DNA of 64,000 nucleotides from Lacimicrobium alkaliphilum. Its GTDB lineage: Bacteria > Pseudomonadota > Gammaproteobacteria > Enterobacterales > Alteromonadaceae. The stretch lies in contig NZ_CP013650.1 in assembly GCF_001466725.1 (NCBI RefSeq), forward strand, positions 310,001 through 374,000, read 5' to 3'. The notes beneath the pieces were generated by a model that saw nothing but the letters and a program-made list of their open reading frames with translations, searched no databases and was not told where the DNA came from. A program made the position numbers and the translations under genes. Positions 48,231-62,515 of the stretch are shown piece by piece (position 1 is the first letter of the stretch; each line of letters starts with the position of its first letter).

Positions 48231-48868
48231 CAGCTTAGTTCCTTTTCCTGCGTCAGTTGCGCAAAGCATTTAATGAGTTCTGAAGCCTGCTTGCGAACAT
48301 CTGACAAGCTCATATCAGGGGTAAACAGTGCGCCACCCAGGCCAAAGCCCTTACAACCGGCCTCTAAATAGGCGGCCATATTGCCGGTGTTGATGCCTCC
48401 TACTGCCAGCAACGGGATGTGTTTGGGGATCACCGTTTTCAGGGCTTTAACTGCAGCTGGTGGCAACTGCTCTGTGGGAAACAGCTTGAGCCCGTCAGCC
48501 CCGGCTTTAATTGCTGTAAATGCTTCGGTGGGAGTAATACAACCGGGCATGGATAACATGTCGTAATCTTTAGTCATGCGGATCACGTCCGCATCGGTAT
48601 TGGGGGAAACAATCAGTTTTCCGCCCGCGTCACGAACCTGGGTGACCTGTTCCGTTGAAAGAACGGTACCCGCTCCAAATACTCCCCGTTCACCGAACTG
48701 CTCACTGATCATGGCAATGGAGTCCAGAGGCTGCGGTGAATTCATTGGCACTTCAATCATCTCAAAGCCAAGATCCAGCAGGCATTCGGTAACATCCACA
48801 CATCGGGATGGTGTAATCCCCCGCAGTATTGCAACCAGAGGAAGCCGGTTCCGTTGTTGATAATGCAT
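48230..48868 (-). CDS. dgoA: 2-dehydro-3-deoxy-6-phosphogalactonate aldolase
   Basis: Class I aldolase of 212 residues that splits KDPGal into pyruvate and glyceraldehyde 3-phosphate. The ATG at 48868 has GGAG eight bases before; a longer frame overlapping the kinase gene is rejected. Motifs: LPLVAILRGITPSRC (Glu-free DgoA form, LVAILRG), GFEMIEVPMNSPQPLDSI, GAGTVLSTEQV, GKLIVSPNTD, MPGCITPTEAFTAIKAGADGLKLFPTE (Schiff-base Lys in the KLFP region) and GGINTGNM. The MNSPQ form marks DgoA rather than KDPG aldolase Eda. Coupled to the dehydratase gene downstream and 13 bases after the kinase. Confidence 0.93.
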   Translation of the reverse strand: MHYQQRNRLPLVAILRGITPSRCVDVTECLLDLGFEMIEVPMNSPQPLDSIAMISEQFGERGVFGAGTVLSTEQVTQVRDAGGKLIVSPNTDADVIRMTKDYDMLSMPGCITPTEAFTAIKAGADGLKLFPTEQLPPAAVKALKTVIPKHIPLLAVGGINTGNMAAYLEAGCKGFGLGGALFTPDMSLSDVRKQASELIKCFAQLTQEKELS

Positions 48869-48881
48869 TATGTTGCTCCCG

Positions 48882-49778
48882 TTATACCCTGATAGTTTCA
48901 GAAAAAAGTGGGTCCATGCCGGCCAGCACAGCTTCGCTGGCACTGTAAAGTTGGCTTGGATAATCAAAATAGGCCAGGGCAGTCTGGTAGCGTTGGCACA
49001 GTGCAGGATCTCCCACCAGATTAATCAGGGCACCACAGGGGAGTGCTGCGCTGGCACTGAGAATTTCACTGGCAATGATAGTGGCTGACAGATAACTGCT
49101 GACCTGTCGTGTTTCCAGATAGCCGGTTACGGCCATTGCCCGGGACGTAAACAGCTGGTTCAGTAATGCCGGATTGGCCCGCGCATGCTCTAAGCCCAGT
49201 TCAAACAGGTCAGGATCGGGATCTTCGTCATTGCACAGGTTGGCCAGCGAACTGTGTTTACGCATGAGGGTGTACAATTCACCCGTCATATAGGTGGAAA
49301 ACTGTATGATCTGATGCTGTCTAAGTTGAGCCCATTTGCTATGCGTTCCGGGCAGGCAAAACACACCTTCTGCGATACCGCCAAGGCTCGCCGCACCGAA
49401 AATCTGTAGCTCTTCACCACGCATCACATCTGGTACTCCTGATGTTGTGATCGTCTTTACTCCGGGGACAATTTCACAGGAAAAGGGCAAGCTATGTTCG
49501 GGAGATACCAACTGCTCAGCCAGATCGTTCAGTGTTGCAGGGCAGGAAACATAAGGGGCTTCGTGCCACCCGTTACGACTACCCGCCATACCGCATATCA
49601 GTAGTTTTGATGTGCCGTCGAACCAGTGCCCACAGTTTTTCTGCACAGTGGCTTCGAATTCTTCTCTGCTCAGGCGAAGCGCACCTTCATCGGTGTTACA
49701 TGTTTCCAGTAACCTGCCGTTGTTGAGCAGATAGGCCCTGAACGAAGTGGACCCCCAGTCAATGGCAATGCACTGCAT
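48882..49778 (-). CDS. dgoK: 2-dehydro-3-deoxygalactonokinase
   Basis: Kinase of 298 residues that phosphorylates 2-keto-3-deoxygalactonate with ATP. It starts MQCIAIDWGSTSFRAYLL, the DgoK phosphate-binding opening, then LLICGMAGSRNGWHEAPYVSCPA (in part GMAGSRNGWHEAPY), VMRGEELQIFGA, FCLPGTHSKWAQL and STYMTGELYTLM, all typical of the family. Its ATG shares one base with the stop of the galactose dehydrogenase-like gene, so the operon order is dehydrogenase, kinase, aldolase, dehydratase. Confidence 0.95.
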   Translation of the reverse strand: MQCIAIDWGSTSFRAYLLNNGRLLETCNTDEGALRLSREEFEATVQKNCGHWFDGTSKLLICGMAGSRNGWHEAPYVSCPATLNDLAEQLVSPEHSLPFSCEIVPGVKTITTSGVPDVMRGEELQIFGAASLGGIAEGVFCLPGTHSKWAQLRQHQIIQFSTYMTGELYTLMRKHSSLANLCNDEDPDPDLFELGLEHARANPALLNQLFTSRAMAVTGYLETRQVSSYLSATIIASEILSASAALPCGALINLVGDPALCQRYQTALAYFDYPSQLYSASEAVLAGMDPLFSETIRV

Positions 49779-50539
49779 CAGGCCCGCCCACCATCTACAA
49801 TCAGGCTCTGACCACTGATCATGCGAGAGGCATCAGAGGCTAAAAACAGAGCAGCGGCCGCGACGTCCTGCTCGCTGATGGTTGATTTGATGGCCTGTTG
49901 TTCCAGACAGTCATTAACGGCTTCCTCTGTTGCCCACAGGTTTTTCTGACGGTCGGTCATCACCCAGCCGGGGAGCAGGCAGTTGACCCGAATGGCGTCT
50001 GTACCCAGCTCGCGAGCGAGGGTTTTACTTAGCCCGATAATCGCCGACTTGGCGGCAACGTAGGCCGGGTAACCGGTCAGACCCAACAGTGCAGAATTGG
50101 AGCCCATATTGATAATGCTGCCACCTTTTTGCTTAAGCCAGGGTAACGCAGCCTGGGCGGTAAAAAAGTGTGGTCTGAGGTTCACGGATTGCAATAGATC
50201 CCATTGCTGTGGCGTCAGTTCCTGCAGGCGGTGACGGCTGTCTGAAGCGGCATTATTGATCAGTATATGCAGACCGTTGTGCTGCGCTGCCGCTTCAGTG
50301 ATCAACTCTTGCAACTGCTCTACCTGAGTCACGTCACAAGGTTTGAAGTGACAGCGTTGTGCATGTTCAGGTGGTAAACGGTCAAGGAGGGATTGCGCGG
50401 TATCGGCCTGATTGTCTACAAAGGTCACCTGACATCCCTGCTCCAGAAAAGCTTCGACCATGGTTGCACCAATGCCTGAACCACCACCGGTAATAAAGGC
50501 ATGTTTGTTTTTTAGGTCGGCGTATTGTCCGGGCATCAT
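49778..50539 (-). CDS. SDR-family dehydrogenase, probable D-galactose 1-dehydrogenase
   Basis: NAD(P)-dependent short-chain dehydrogenase of 253 residues. Motifs: AFITGGGSGIGATM (cofactor), ILINNAASDSRH, the catalytic Ser in NMGSNSALLGLTGYPAYVAAKSA (quoted as SNSALLG, then YPAYVAAK with Tyr and Lys), and IRVNCLLPGWVMTDRQ. The ending ISGQSLIVDGGRA is usual. Related SDRs oxidise aldose sugars to lactones, and the operon needs exactly that first step for the De Ley-Doudoroff route. It is the first gene of the operon, 56 bases from operator site B. The exact sugar cannot be read from sequence. Confidence 0.8.
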   Translation of the reverse strand: MMPGQYADLKNKHAFITGGGSGIGATMVEAFLEQGCQVTFVDNQADTAQSLLDRLPPEHAQRCHFKPCDVTQVEQLQELITEAAAQHNGLHILINNAASDSRHRLQELTPQQWDLLQSVNLRPHFFTAQAALPWLKQKGGSIINMGSNSALLGLTGYPAYVAAKSAIIGLSKTLARELGTDAIRVNCLLPGWVMTDRQKNLWATEEAVNDCLEQQAIKSTISEQDVAAAALFLASDASRMISGQSLIVDGGRA

Positions 50540-50594
50540 GGCACGTTTCTCCTTTGTGCTGGGCGACGAGAATGGTAGCTCGCCACATTGTTAT

Positions 50595-50611
50595 TATTTA
50601 TAGTATAAATA
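50595..50611. promoter_or_regulatory. 17-bp palindromic operator, site B
   Basis: TATTTATAGTATAAATA, a perfect palindrome around G, lies directly upstream of the dehydrogenase-dgoK-dgoA-dehydratase operon and downstream of the regulator gene stop. See site A. Confidence 0.8.
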
Positions 50612-50666
50612 AACCTGGGCAAGATCAATCCTGCTGATGCAGTTTATGTGGATTAAAAAAGAGGGG

Positions 50667-51374
50667 TCAGCTTTCCAGGCGACTCTCGATTAATTGCAGC
50701 GCTTCCGCTTCCATAATGTAAGAGGTTTTATGAGCCAACTCTCTGTTACCGGCTGCGATGGCATCGAAAATCTTACGGTGTTCAACATAGCTGGCGGTCT
50801 CAACCCCTTTGAGTTTGTTGGTAAAGCGTATGCTTACGCGTAATGCTGTCTCGATAAAGCTGCGCAGTTGAACAAAAAACGGGTTTTTACTGGCTCTGAG
50901 GATGGCGGAGTGAAAGTCGATGTCAGCCTGTAATGAGTCTCCCCATCCGTCCTCAGCGGCTTTCATTCTGTTCAGGGCATCTTCTATGTCAGAAAGATCC
51001 TGCGGCTCGGCATTTTTGGCGGCCAGCGAGGCCGCTTCTGGCTCAATCGCTAAGCGCAATTGCAGGAAGTCTCTCAATCTCTCCAGGCTGGGCACCGTGT
51101 TCAGAATCCAGTCCAGTACGTCCGGATCAAACAGATTCCAGTGTTCGTGGCTTTGTACCGTTATACCCTTGCGGGGCCGGGACGTAATCAGCCCTTTGGC
51201 TGCAAGCATCTTCACGGCCTCCCGGGTAGCAGTGCGGCTGATATCATATTTTGTACAGATTTCGGCTTCAGTGGGTAAGCCCTGCCCGACAGAAAAGTCT
51301 CCGCAAATAATGGCCTTGCCAAGCTCACGGACAAGCTGGTGAGTCAGATTGTTATTGGCAGTTTGCTGTAACAT
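50667..51374 (-). CDS. FadR-subfamily GntR regulator (DgoR-like)
   Basis: The protein has 235 residues. The N-terminal winged helix has LPTEAEICTKYDISRTATREAVKMLAAKGLI, quoted as TEAEICTKYDISRTATREA, and GLITSRPRKGITV. EHWNLFDPDVLDWIL follows, the phrase found in DgoR-type proteins. A C-terminal FCD domain (about 85-235) has conserved acidic and His residues (DIDFHSAILRASKNPFF, YVEHRKIFDAI) that hold a metal and an organic acid effector. In E. coli DgoR represses the galactonate genes and responds to galactonate. Here it lies at the centre of the pathway genes and is the best candidate to bind the palindromes at 41.9, 50.6, 54.0 and 54.1 kb. Confidence 0.88.
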   Translation of the reverse strand: MLQQTANNNLTHQLVRELGKAIICGDFSVGQGLPTEAEICTKYDISRTATREAVKMLAAKGLITSRPRKGITVQSHEHWNLFDPDVLDWILNTVPSLERLRDFLQLRLAIEPEAASLAAKNAEPQDLSDIEDALNRMKAAEDGWGDSLQADIDFHSAILRASKNPFFVQLRSFIETALRVSIRFTNKLKGVETASYVEHRKIFDAIAAGNRELAHKTSYIMEAEALQLIESRLES

Positions 51375-51451
51375 TATGAAAGCCTTTCGCTGAATGATGA
51401 TTATATTTGGAGGCGGATAGCCGATTTTATCAGAACATCATACAAATATGA

Positions 51452-52366
51452 TTAAGAAAACAACAGGTTTTCGGCCTGATATCTTGGCTCCGGCAGGCCT
51501 GTTTGCCCGACTCTGAAAATAAAAAGATTTCCCGCCTGCGGTTGTGCCTGTTTTTGTTTATCCGTCAGGCCGTCCCGGGCGCTGGTGACAAATAGTAACG
51601 ATGCGTTATGGCCACCAAGGGCCACACAAGTGGGCTGGCTGACTGGCAGCGTAATTCTGAAGTCCTCCAGCCCTTGTGGCGTATACCGTACCACACAGTG
51701 TCCGCCCCAATGGGCGCTCCACAGACCACCTTGTGCATCGACAGTGGCACCATCGGGAGAACTGCCCTGTGGTGTCTGTGCCCAGACCTGCCCTGTACTA
51801 ATATGTCCGTTAGCGTGGTCAAAAACAAAACGTGTGATCTCACCCATGGGCGAATCTGCATGATATAGCCACTGGCTGCAGGGGCTCCAGCTCAGTCCAT
51901 TGGATATCTGCAGCCCATTGAGTGTTTGTGTAACCTTGCCATTGGGATCGACCCGATAGAGGCTGGCGTTGCTTTGGGGTGGGTTGAGCGCGGCGTTCTC
52001 TGTCATTGAACCGACCCAGAAACGCCCCTGGCGATCGACCCGGCCATCATTAAAGCGATTGCCCGGCAGCTCGCGCTCCGGTTGCGCCAGTGTCCTGATT
52101 TCACCGCGCTCAGGATGGTACAGGGCGATGCTGTCGATAAAGGCAACGATCAGCCAGCCGGGCACTGTGGTCAGACCGAGGCTGGCAATCCCGGCAGGCG
52201 GTTGCCAGCGGAGCAGCTTATCCGTGCCCAGGCTGTAACAAAACAGCTCCCTGCCCTTAATATCTGTCCACCAAATGCAATCTGTGTTGTCATCATAGAG
52301 CACACTTTCCCCCAGAGTATTGGCCACAGGAAGTACCTTGAGCGGGGCTAATTCTTTTGTCGTCAT
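51452..52366 (-). CDS. SMP-30/LRE-family sugar lactonase (galactonolactonase)
   Basis: The protein has 304 residues and no signal peptide, so it is cytoplasmic. The ATG at 52366 starts two bases after the symporter stop. Features: LGESVLYDDNTDCIWWTDIKGRELF (metal Glu; quoted as LGESVLYDD and WWTDIKG), PGNRFNDGRVDRQGRFWVGSM, SNGLSWSPCSQWLYHADSP (Asn and Asp ligands) and SSPDGATVDAQGGLWSAHWGG. This is the usual sugar-acid lactonase form and it opens the lactone made by the dehydrogenase, giving galactonate. It shares a transcript with the symporter under operator site C. Confidence 0.9.
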   Translation of the reverse strand: MTTKELAPLKVLPVANTLGESVLYDDNTDCIWWTDIKGRELFCYSLGTDKLLRWQPPAGIASLGLTTVPGWLIVAFIDSIALYHPERGEIRTLAQPERELPGNRFNDGRVDRQGRFWVGSMTENAALNPPQSNASLYRVDPNGKVTQTLNGLQISNGLSWSPCSQWLYHADSPMGEITRFVFDHANGHISTGQVWAQTPQGSSPDGATVDAQGGLWSAHWGGHCVVRYTPQGLEDFRITLPVSQPTCVALGGHNASLLFVTSARDGLTDKQKQAQPQAGNLFIFRVGQTGLPEPRYQAENLLFS

Positions 52367-52368
52367 GA

Positions 52369-53934
52369 CTACCACCAGGTCAGATAGAGGGCGGCCAGTA
52401 TCGCGATTACCCCTATTGCAGCCAGATTATAGGAGCCGGAGGTGGCAAAGTTGACGTCTTTTAACAAGGGCGCCGATGAGCGGGTATTCGCCGGTGTCAC
52501 TCTGGATACCAGCACCGCCAGAATCAGACAGGCAAGAAACACCACCCCAACTCTGTCAATAAAGGGCAGCTCAGGGAAAACCAGTTTCAGCGCTAAAGAG
52601 AAGACCGCTGAACCAATCGCTGCCGCCATTGCGCCTTTGGGAGTGGTATGTTTCCAGAACATGCCGAGCAGAAACAGCACCACAATGCCCGGAGTGAAAA
52701 AGCCGGTGAATTCCTGAATATACTGAAATGCCTGATCGAGCTGGCCGAGCAGCGGTCTGGCACATAATACGGCCAGTATCATGGCTGATATACTGGCGAT
52801 CCTGCCGGTGGCGAGGTAATGCTTTTCGCTCTTTTCGGGCTTGTAATAGCGATAAATATCCATGGTAAAGATGGTTGAAATACTGTTTGCCATGGAACCC
52901 AATGAGGACACAATGGCTGCTACCAAGGCCGCAAATACAAAGCCTTTGATTCCCTCAGGCATCATATTCAGTAACATCGGATAGGCCTTGTCAGCCGGTT
53001 CCAGATCTGAGTTGATGACAAAGGCAGCAATACCCGGTACGACCACGATCAGTGGCATCAGCAATTTCAGAAACGCCGCAAACACTATGCCTTTCTGAGC
53101 TTCTCCCAGGCTTTTTGCGGCAAGCGTGCGCTGAATAATATACTGGTTAAAGCCCCAGTAAGAGAGATTCATAATCCACATACCACCAATTAACACCGAG
53201 ATGCCGGGCAAACTCATGTAATGTTCGTTATCGGGGCTTAGGATCATATCGAATTTTTCCGGCGCCTGATCCAGCAGGATTGAGAAGCCGGCCAACATGC
53301 CCCCGCCATTGCCGAGCATATCCAGAGAAAGGTAGGTCAGCATCATGCCGCCGCTGACCAGCACCACCACCTGGATAATATCTGTGTAGGCAACGGCCTT
53401 CAGTCCGCCATAAAGGGAGTATGTGAGTGACAGCAGGGCCAGAAATACCAGGCCTGTCTGCATATCGATGCCGGTGATGGTGTTAATTGCCAGAGCACCC
53501 AGCCACAGGATTGAAGTCAGATTGACAAATACATACACACCGAGCCAGAAAATGGCTAATACCAGGCGGACTTCATGGCCGTAGCGCTGCTCCAGAAACT
53601 GCGGCATCGTGTAGATACGATGCTTGAGAAAGATCGGCAGAAAGTACTTACCGACGATAATCAGGGTCAGTGCCGCCATCCATTCATACGAGGCGATCGC
53701 CAGACCAATGGCGTAGCCCGATCCTGACATGCCAATAATCTGTTCGGCGGAGATATTGGCGGCAATCAGTGACGCACCAATCGCCCACCAGGGCAGGCTA
53801 TTCCCGGCCAGAAAATAATCCTGGGTATTTTTCTGATGTCCTGCCTTTTCTCTGGACACCCACAGGGCGATCGTTACCAGAGCAACGACATAGATGCTGA
53901 ATAAGATGATATCGGTGTTGGATAAAGACGACAT
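52369..53934 (-). CDS. Na+/galactose symporter (SSS family, vSGLT-like)
   Basis: Sodium:solute symporter of 521 residues and about 14 helices. It resembles the Vibrio galactose transporter vSGLT very closely in phrases: DYFLAGNSLPWWAIGASLIAAN (in part DYFLAGNSLPWWA), ISAEQIIGMSGSGYAIGLAIASYEW, IVGKYFLPIFL, YWGFNQYIIQRTLAAKSLGEAQ and FAALVAAIVSSLGSM. Galactose is therefore a well supported substrate. The ATG at 53934 is used; a TTG six bases earlier has a better-spaced AAGG and may be the true start. It is the first gene of the operon with the lactonase; operator site C lies 46 bases upstream. Confidence 0.92.
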   Translation of the reverse strand: MSSLSNTDIILFSIYVVALVTIALWVSREKAGHQKNTQDYFLAGNSLPWWAIGASLIAANISAEQIIGMSGSGYAIGLAIASYEWMAALTLIIVGKYFLPIFLKHRIYTMPQFLEQRYGHEVRLVLAIFWLGVYVFVNLTSILWLGALAINTITGIDMQTGLVFLALLSLTYSLYGGLKAVAYTDIIQVVVLVSGGMMLTYLSLDMLGNGGGMLAGFSILLDQAPEKFDMILSPDNEHYMSLPGISVLIGGMWIMNLSYWGFNQYIIQRTLAAKSLGEAQKGIVFAAFLKLLMPLIVVVPGIAAFVINSDLEPADKAYPMLLNMMPEGIKGFVFAALVAAIVSSLGSMANSISTIFTMDIYRYYKPEKSEKHYLATGRIASISAMILAVLCARPLLGQLDQAFQYIQEFTGFFTPGIVVLFLLGMFWKHTTPKGAMAAAIGSAVFSLALKLVFPELPFIDRVGVVFLACLILAVLVSRVTPANTRSSAPLLKDVNFATSGSYNLAAIGVIAILAALYLTWW

Positions 53935-53979
53935 TGGCAAATAAAGACCTTATTAACAATGATGTTACGAACAATGTAA

Positions 53980-53996
53980 TATTTATACTATATATT
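53980..53996. promoter_or_regulatory. 17-bp palindromic operator, site C
   Basis: TATTTATACTATATATT differs from site A at two positions in the right arm. It lies upstream of the symporter-lactonase operon, 110 bases from site D, so one regulator could bind both across the divergent promoter region. Confidence 0.7.
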
Positions 53997-54105
53997 TACA
54001 ATACTTTGCGCCAATGGATCGGCCAGTTGTCTATATTTATCAGATTAGAACCCTCAGATTGTTCACAAACAGGGCTTGCCATGGTTAATATCCTGTTATA
54101 GAGTT

Positions 54106-59643
<5,538 letters not shown>

Positions 59644-59653
59644 AGGGGGAACC

Positions 59654-61183
59654 ATGGAGTTTCTGAAAAAATTAGGTATCAGTGCAGAAAATGCCGGTGT
59701 CAGCACCGGAACCGGCTGGCTGGATAAAAGTGACAGCGCACCCATTGCAATCCATTCACCAGTCGATGGCCGTCTTATCGCCAGGGTAACGCCTTGTTCG
59801 CAGCAGCAGTATCATCAGGTGGTGGAAAAAGCACACAGCGCATTTCTGCAATGGCGTCAGGTCACCGCGCCACAGCGAGGCGAGATTGTTCGCCAGATTG
59901 GTGAAGCGCTGCGTGAATATAAGCAGCCACTGGGCGAACTGGTCTCCTATGAAATGGGTAAGTCGTTGCAGGAAGGCTTAGGTGAAGTACAGGAAATGAT
60001 CGACATCTGTGACTTTGCCGTGGGCCTTTCCCGCCAGCTTTGCGGCTCGACCATGCATTCCGAGCGCCCATTGCACCGTATGTATGAGCAATATCATCCC
60101 CTGGGTGTGGTCGGTGTGATTTCTGCTTTTAATTTCCCGGTGGCGGTATGGTCATGGAACACTATGATCGCTGCGGTATGTGGTGATGCGGTGATCTGGA
60201 AACCATCAGAGAAGACCCCGCTGACCGCTATCGCCTGTCAGAACATTGTGCAGCAGGTACTGGTCCGCAATCATCTGCCCGAAGGGTTGTTGTCTATGGT
60301 TGTGGGCGGGCCGGAAATTGGTGAGCTGATGCTGGATGATAAACGCCTGCCACTGATGTCCGTCACCGGCTCAACCCGGGTCGGCCGTCATGCGGGTCAG
60401 AAAGTGGCGGCCCGTTTTGGTAAGAGTATTCTCGAACTGGGTGGCAACAATGCCATCATTATTACTGCCAATGCGGATCTTAAAGTCGCTGTGCCCGGCG
60501 TGGTGTTTGGTGCGGTAGGCACGGCGGGTCAGCGCTGTACCACCACCCGCAGGGTTATCGTACATGAGTCCGTGTATGACAAGGTTAAGGAATCGCTGGT
60601 CAGTGCCTACGGCAAACTGCGCATCGGCGACCCGCTGGATGAAAACAATCACGTCGGGCCCCTTATCGATAAAGACTCAGTGAGCAACTTTGTCAATGCG
60701 ATCAGCCGTGTTCGTGACGAAGGCGGCACGCTGCTGTGCGGCGGTGAAGTCTTGCAGGGGAAGGGTTATGAATCCGGCTGTTATGTGACCCCGGCGATTG
60801 TTGAGGCCGAAAATCACTATGACACAGTGCAGAGCGAGACCTTTGCGCCGCTTTTATACCTGATCAAATACAAAGGTGAACTCGAAGAGGCGATTGCACT
60901 GCAAAACGGTGTGGCTCAGGGCTTGTCATCGGCTATCTTTAGTCTGGATATGCGCGAAGTGGAGAACTATCTGGCCCATTGGGGTTCCGATTGCGGCATT
61001 TCTAATGTCAATATCGGTACTTCCGGTGCAGAAATTGGTGGTGCTTTCGGCGGTGAAAAGGAAACCGGCGGTGGCCGTGAATCCGGCTCTGACGCCTGGA
61101 AAGTCTATATGCGTCGACAAACCAATACCATCAATTACTCTACCGAGTTGCCGCTGGCACAGGGCATTAAGTTCGACCTGTAG
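59654..61183 (+). CDS. amaB: ALDH7/antiquitin-type 2-aminoadipate semialdehyde dehydrogenase
   Basis: NAD-dependent aldehyde dehydrogenase of 509 residues. It follows the antiquitin pattern throughout: RGEIVRQIGEALREYKQPLGELVSYEMGKS (in part RGEIVRQIGEALRE), GLGEVQEMIDICDFAVGLSR, SAFNFPVAVWSWN, SVTGSTRVGR, LELGGNNAIII (catalytic Glu), Cys295 in VGTAGQRCTTTRR, and the antiquitin-specific ending SGAEIGGAFGGEKETGGGRE and TNTINYSTELPLAQGIKF. ALDH7A1 and bacterial AmaB oxidise 2-aminoadipate 6-semialdehyde to 2-aminoadipate, exactly the product of the upstream fusion enzyme. Good ribosome site (AAAGGGGGAA). A terminator follows, closing the three-gene operon. Confidence 0.9.
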   Translation: MEFLKKLGISAENAGVSTGTGWLDKSDSAPIAIHSPVDGRLIARVTPCSQQQYHQVVEKAHSAFLQWRQVTAPQRGEIVRQIGEALREYKQPLGELVSYEMGKSLQEGLGEVQEMIDICDFAVGLSRQLCGSTMHSERPLHRMYEQYHPLGVVGVISAFNFPVAVWSWNTMIAAVCGDAVIWKPSEKTPLTAIACQNIVQQVLVRNHLPEGLLSMVVGGPEIGELMLDDKRLPLMSVTGSTRVGRHAGQKVAARFGKSILELGGNNAIIITANADLKVAVPGVVFGAVGTAGQRCTTTRRVIVHESVYDKVKESLVSAYGKLRIGDPLDENNHVGPLIDKDSVSNFVNAISRVRDEGGTLLCGGEVLQGKGYESGCYVTPAIVEAENHYDTVQSETFAPLLYLIKYKGELEEAIALQNGVAQGLSSAIFSLDMREVENYLAHWGSDCGISNVNIGTSGAEIGGAFGGEKETGGGRESGSDAWKVYMRRQTNTINYSTELPLAQGIKFDL

Positions 61184-61210
61184 AGCGCGATCGCATTTTT
61201 AAATGATAAC

Positions 61211-61234
61211 AAGGGGGCGACGCCCCCCTTTTTT
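61211..61234 (+). terminator. Rho-independent terminator after the ALDH7 gene
   Basis: GGGGGC-GAC-GCCCCC, flanked by AA and a CTT, is followed by six T, 28 bases past the stop. It separates the beta-galactosidase/hydroxylysine operon from the CoA-transferase gene. Confidence 0.88.
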
Positions 61235-61312
61235 GCGTGCAAACAACTCTTTCCTTTCAGATCTCTTAACCCCTAAAATGATCGTCTATGTTGTCTGTTG
61301 CAGGAGTGGTTA

Positions 61313-62506
61313 ATGGCAGGCCCGCTTAAAGGTATTAAAGTGCTGGATCTCAGCCGTATTCTGGCCGGACCCTGGGCGACTCAGGTGCTGGCCGATTACG
61401 GCGCCTGTGTGTGGAAAATTGAACGCCCGGGTTGTGGAGATGATACCCGCCACTGGGGCCCTCCTTATCTAAAAGATGAGCAGGGTCGGGACACCCAGGA
61501 GTCTGCCTATTATCTTGCTGCTAATCGTGGCAAGCAGTCCATTGAAGTTGATATAACCACAGTGCAGGGGCAGCAGGTGATCCGGGAGCTGGCATCCCGG
61601 GCCGATGTGCTGGTGGAAAACTACAAGGTGGATGGGCTGAAAAAATATGGGCTTGATTACGCCAGTCTGCGCCAGGTGAATCCAAAGCTGATTTACTGCT
61701 CCATTACGGGTTTTGGTCAGGATGGTCCGCTCGCGTTGCGGCCGGGATATGATGCCATGATTCAGGCCATGGGCGGTCTGATGAGTATTACCGGCGAGGC
61801 CGATACACTGCCCGGTGGCGGCCCGCAAAAGGCCGGCGTGGCGGTGGCCGATCTGATGACCGGCATGTACGGGGTGTCAGCCATCCTTGCAGCACTCTAT
61901 GAGCGGGAACATAGTGGGCAGGGCCAGCATATTGATCTGGCGCTGCTGGATACCCAGGTGGCCTGGCTGGCCAATCAGGCCAGTAACTATCTGATAAGTG
62001 GTGAGGTGCCACAGCGTATGGGCACCGCGCATCCGAATATCGTGCCTTATCAGTCACTTAAGGTAAAAGATGGTTTTGTTCTGCTGGCGGTGGGGAATGA
62101 TCAGCAGTTTCAGCGCTGTTGCGCTGTATTAGGCGATCCTGAACTGGCCTTTGATGACAGATTCAGCACCAATGCCAGACGAGTCAAACATCGTCTTGAG
62201 CTAATTCCAAAACTTGAAACACTATTATGTGCCAAGCCTCTGGATCACTGGCTGCAGGCGCTGGCGAAGGCCAATGTTCCCTGTGGCCCGATCAATACAC
62301 TGGACAGAGTCTTCGCAGAGCCTCAGGTACGTCACCGGCAGATGCAGTTTGAGCTGCCCCACCCCAGCGCCGGTAAGGTGCCAATGGTGGCCAATCCGGT
62401 GAAGTTCTCCCGCACCAAAGTGGAGTATAATCAGGCGCCGCCCACCTTGGGTCAGCATACTGATGAGGTATTGCGTGGTGTTAAGGGCAATTCAGTTAAA
62501 TCATAA
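61313..62506 (+). CDS. CaiB/BaiF family III CoA-transferase (SUGCT-like)
   Basis: The protein has 397 residues. The ATG at 61313 has AGGAG seven bases before; an earlier in-frame start is less likely. Family III motifs: LKGIKVLDLSRILAGPWATQVLADYGA (in part VLDLSRILAGPWATQ), ERPGCGDDTRHWGPPY, AANRGKQSIEVD, ADVLVENYKVDGL, YCSITGFGQDGP, GYDAMIQAMGGLMSITG, and the catalytic Asp in QHIDLALLDTQVAWL. The later phrases GTAHPNIVPYQ, GNDQQF, FAEPQVRHRQM and PPTLGQHTDEVL match the SUGCT group, which makes glutaryl-CoA from glutarate and succinyl-CoA. That would fit further breakdown of 2-aminoadipate, though no glutaryl-CoA dehydrogenase is seen in the window. Confidence 0.85.
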   Translation: MAGPLKGIKVLDLSRILAGPWATQVLADYGACVWKIERPGCGDDTRHWGPPYLKDEQGRDTQESAYYLAANRGKQSIEVDITTVQGQQVIRELASRADVLVENYKVDGLKKYGLDYASLRQVNPKLIYCSITGFGQDGPLALRPGYDAMIQAMGGLMSITGEADTLPGGGPQKAGVAVADLMTGMYGVSAILAALYEREHSGQGQHIDLALLDTQVAWLANQASNYLISGEVPQRMGTAHPNIVPYQSLKVKDGFVLLAVGNDQQFQRCCAVLGDPELAFDDRFSTNARRVKHRLELIPKLETLLCAKPLDHWLQALAKANVPCGPINTLDRVFAEPQVRHRQMQFELPHPSAGKVPMVANPVKFSRTKVEYNQAPPTLGQHTDEVLRGVKGNSVKS

Positions 62507-62515
62507 ACAAGTGCG

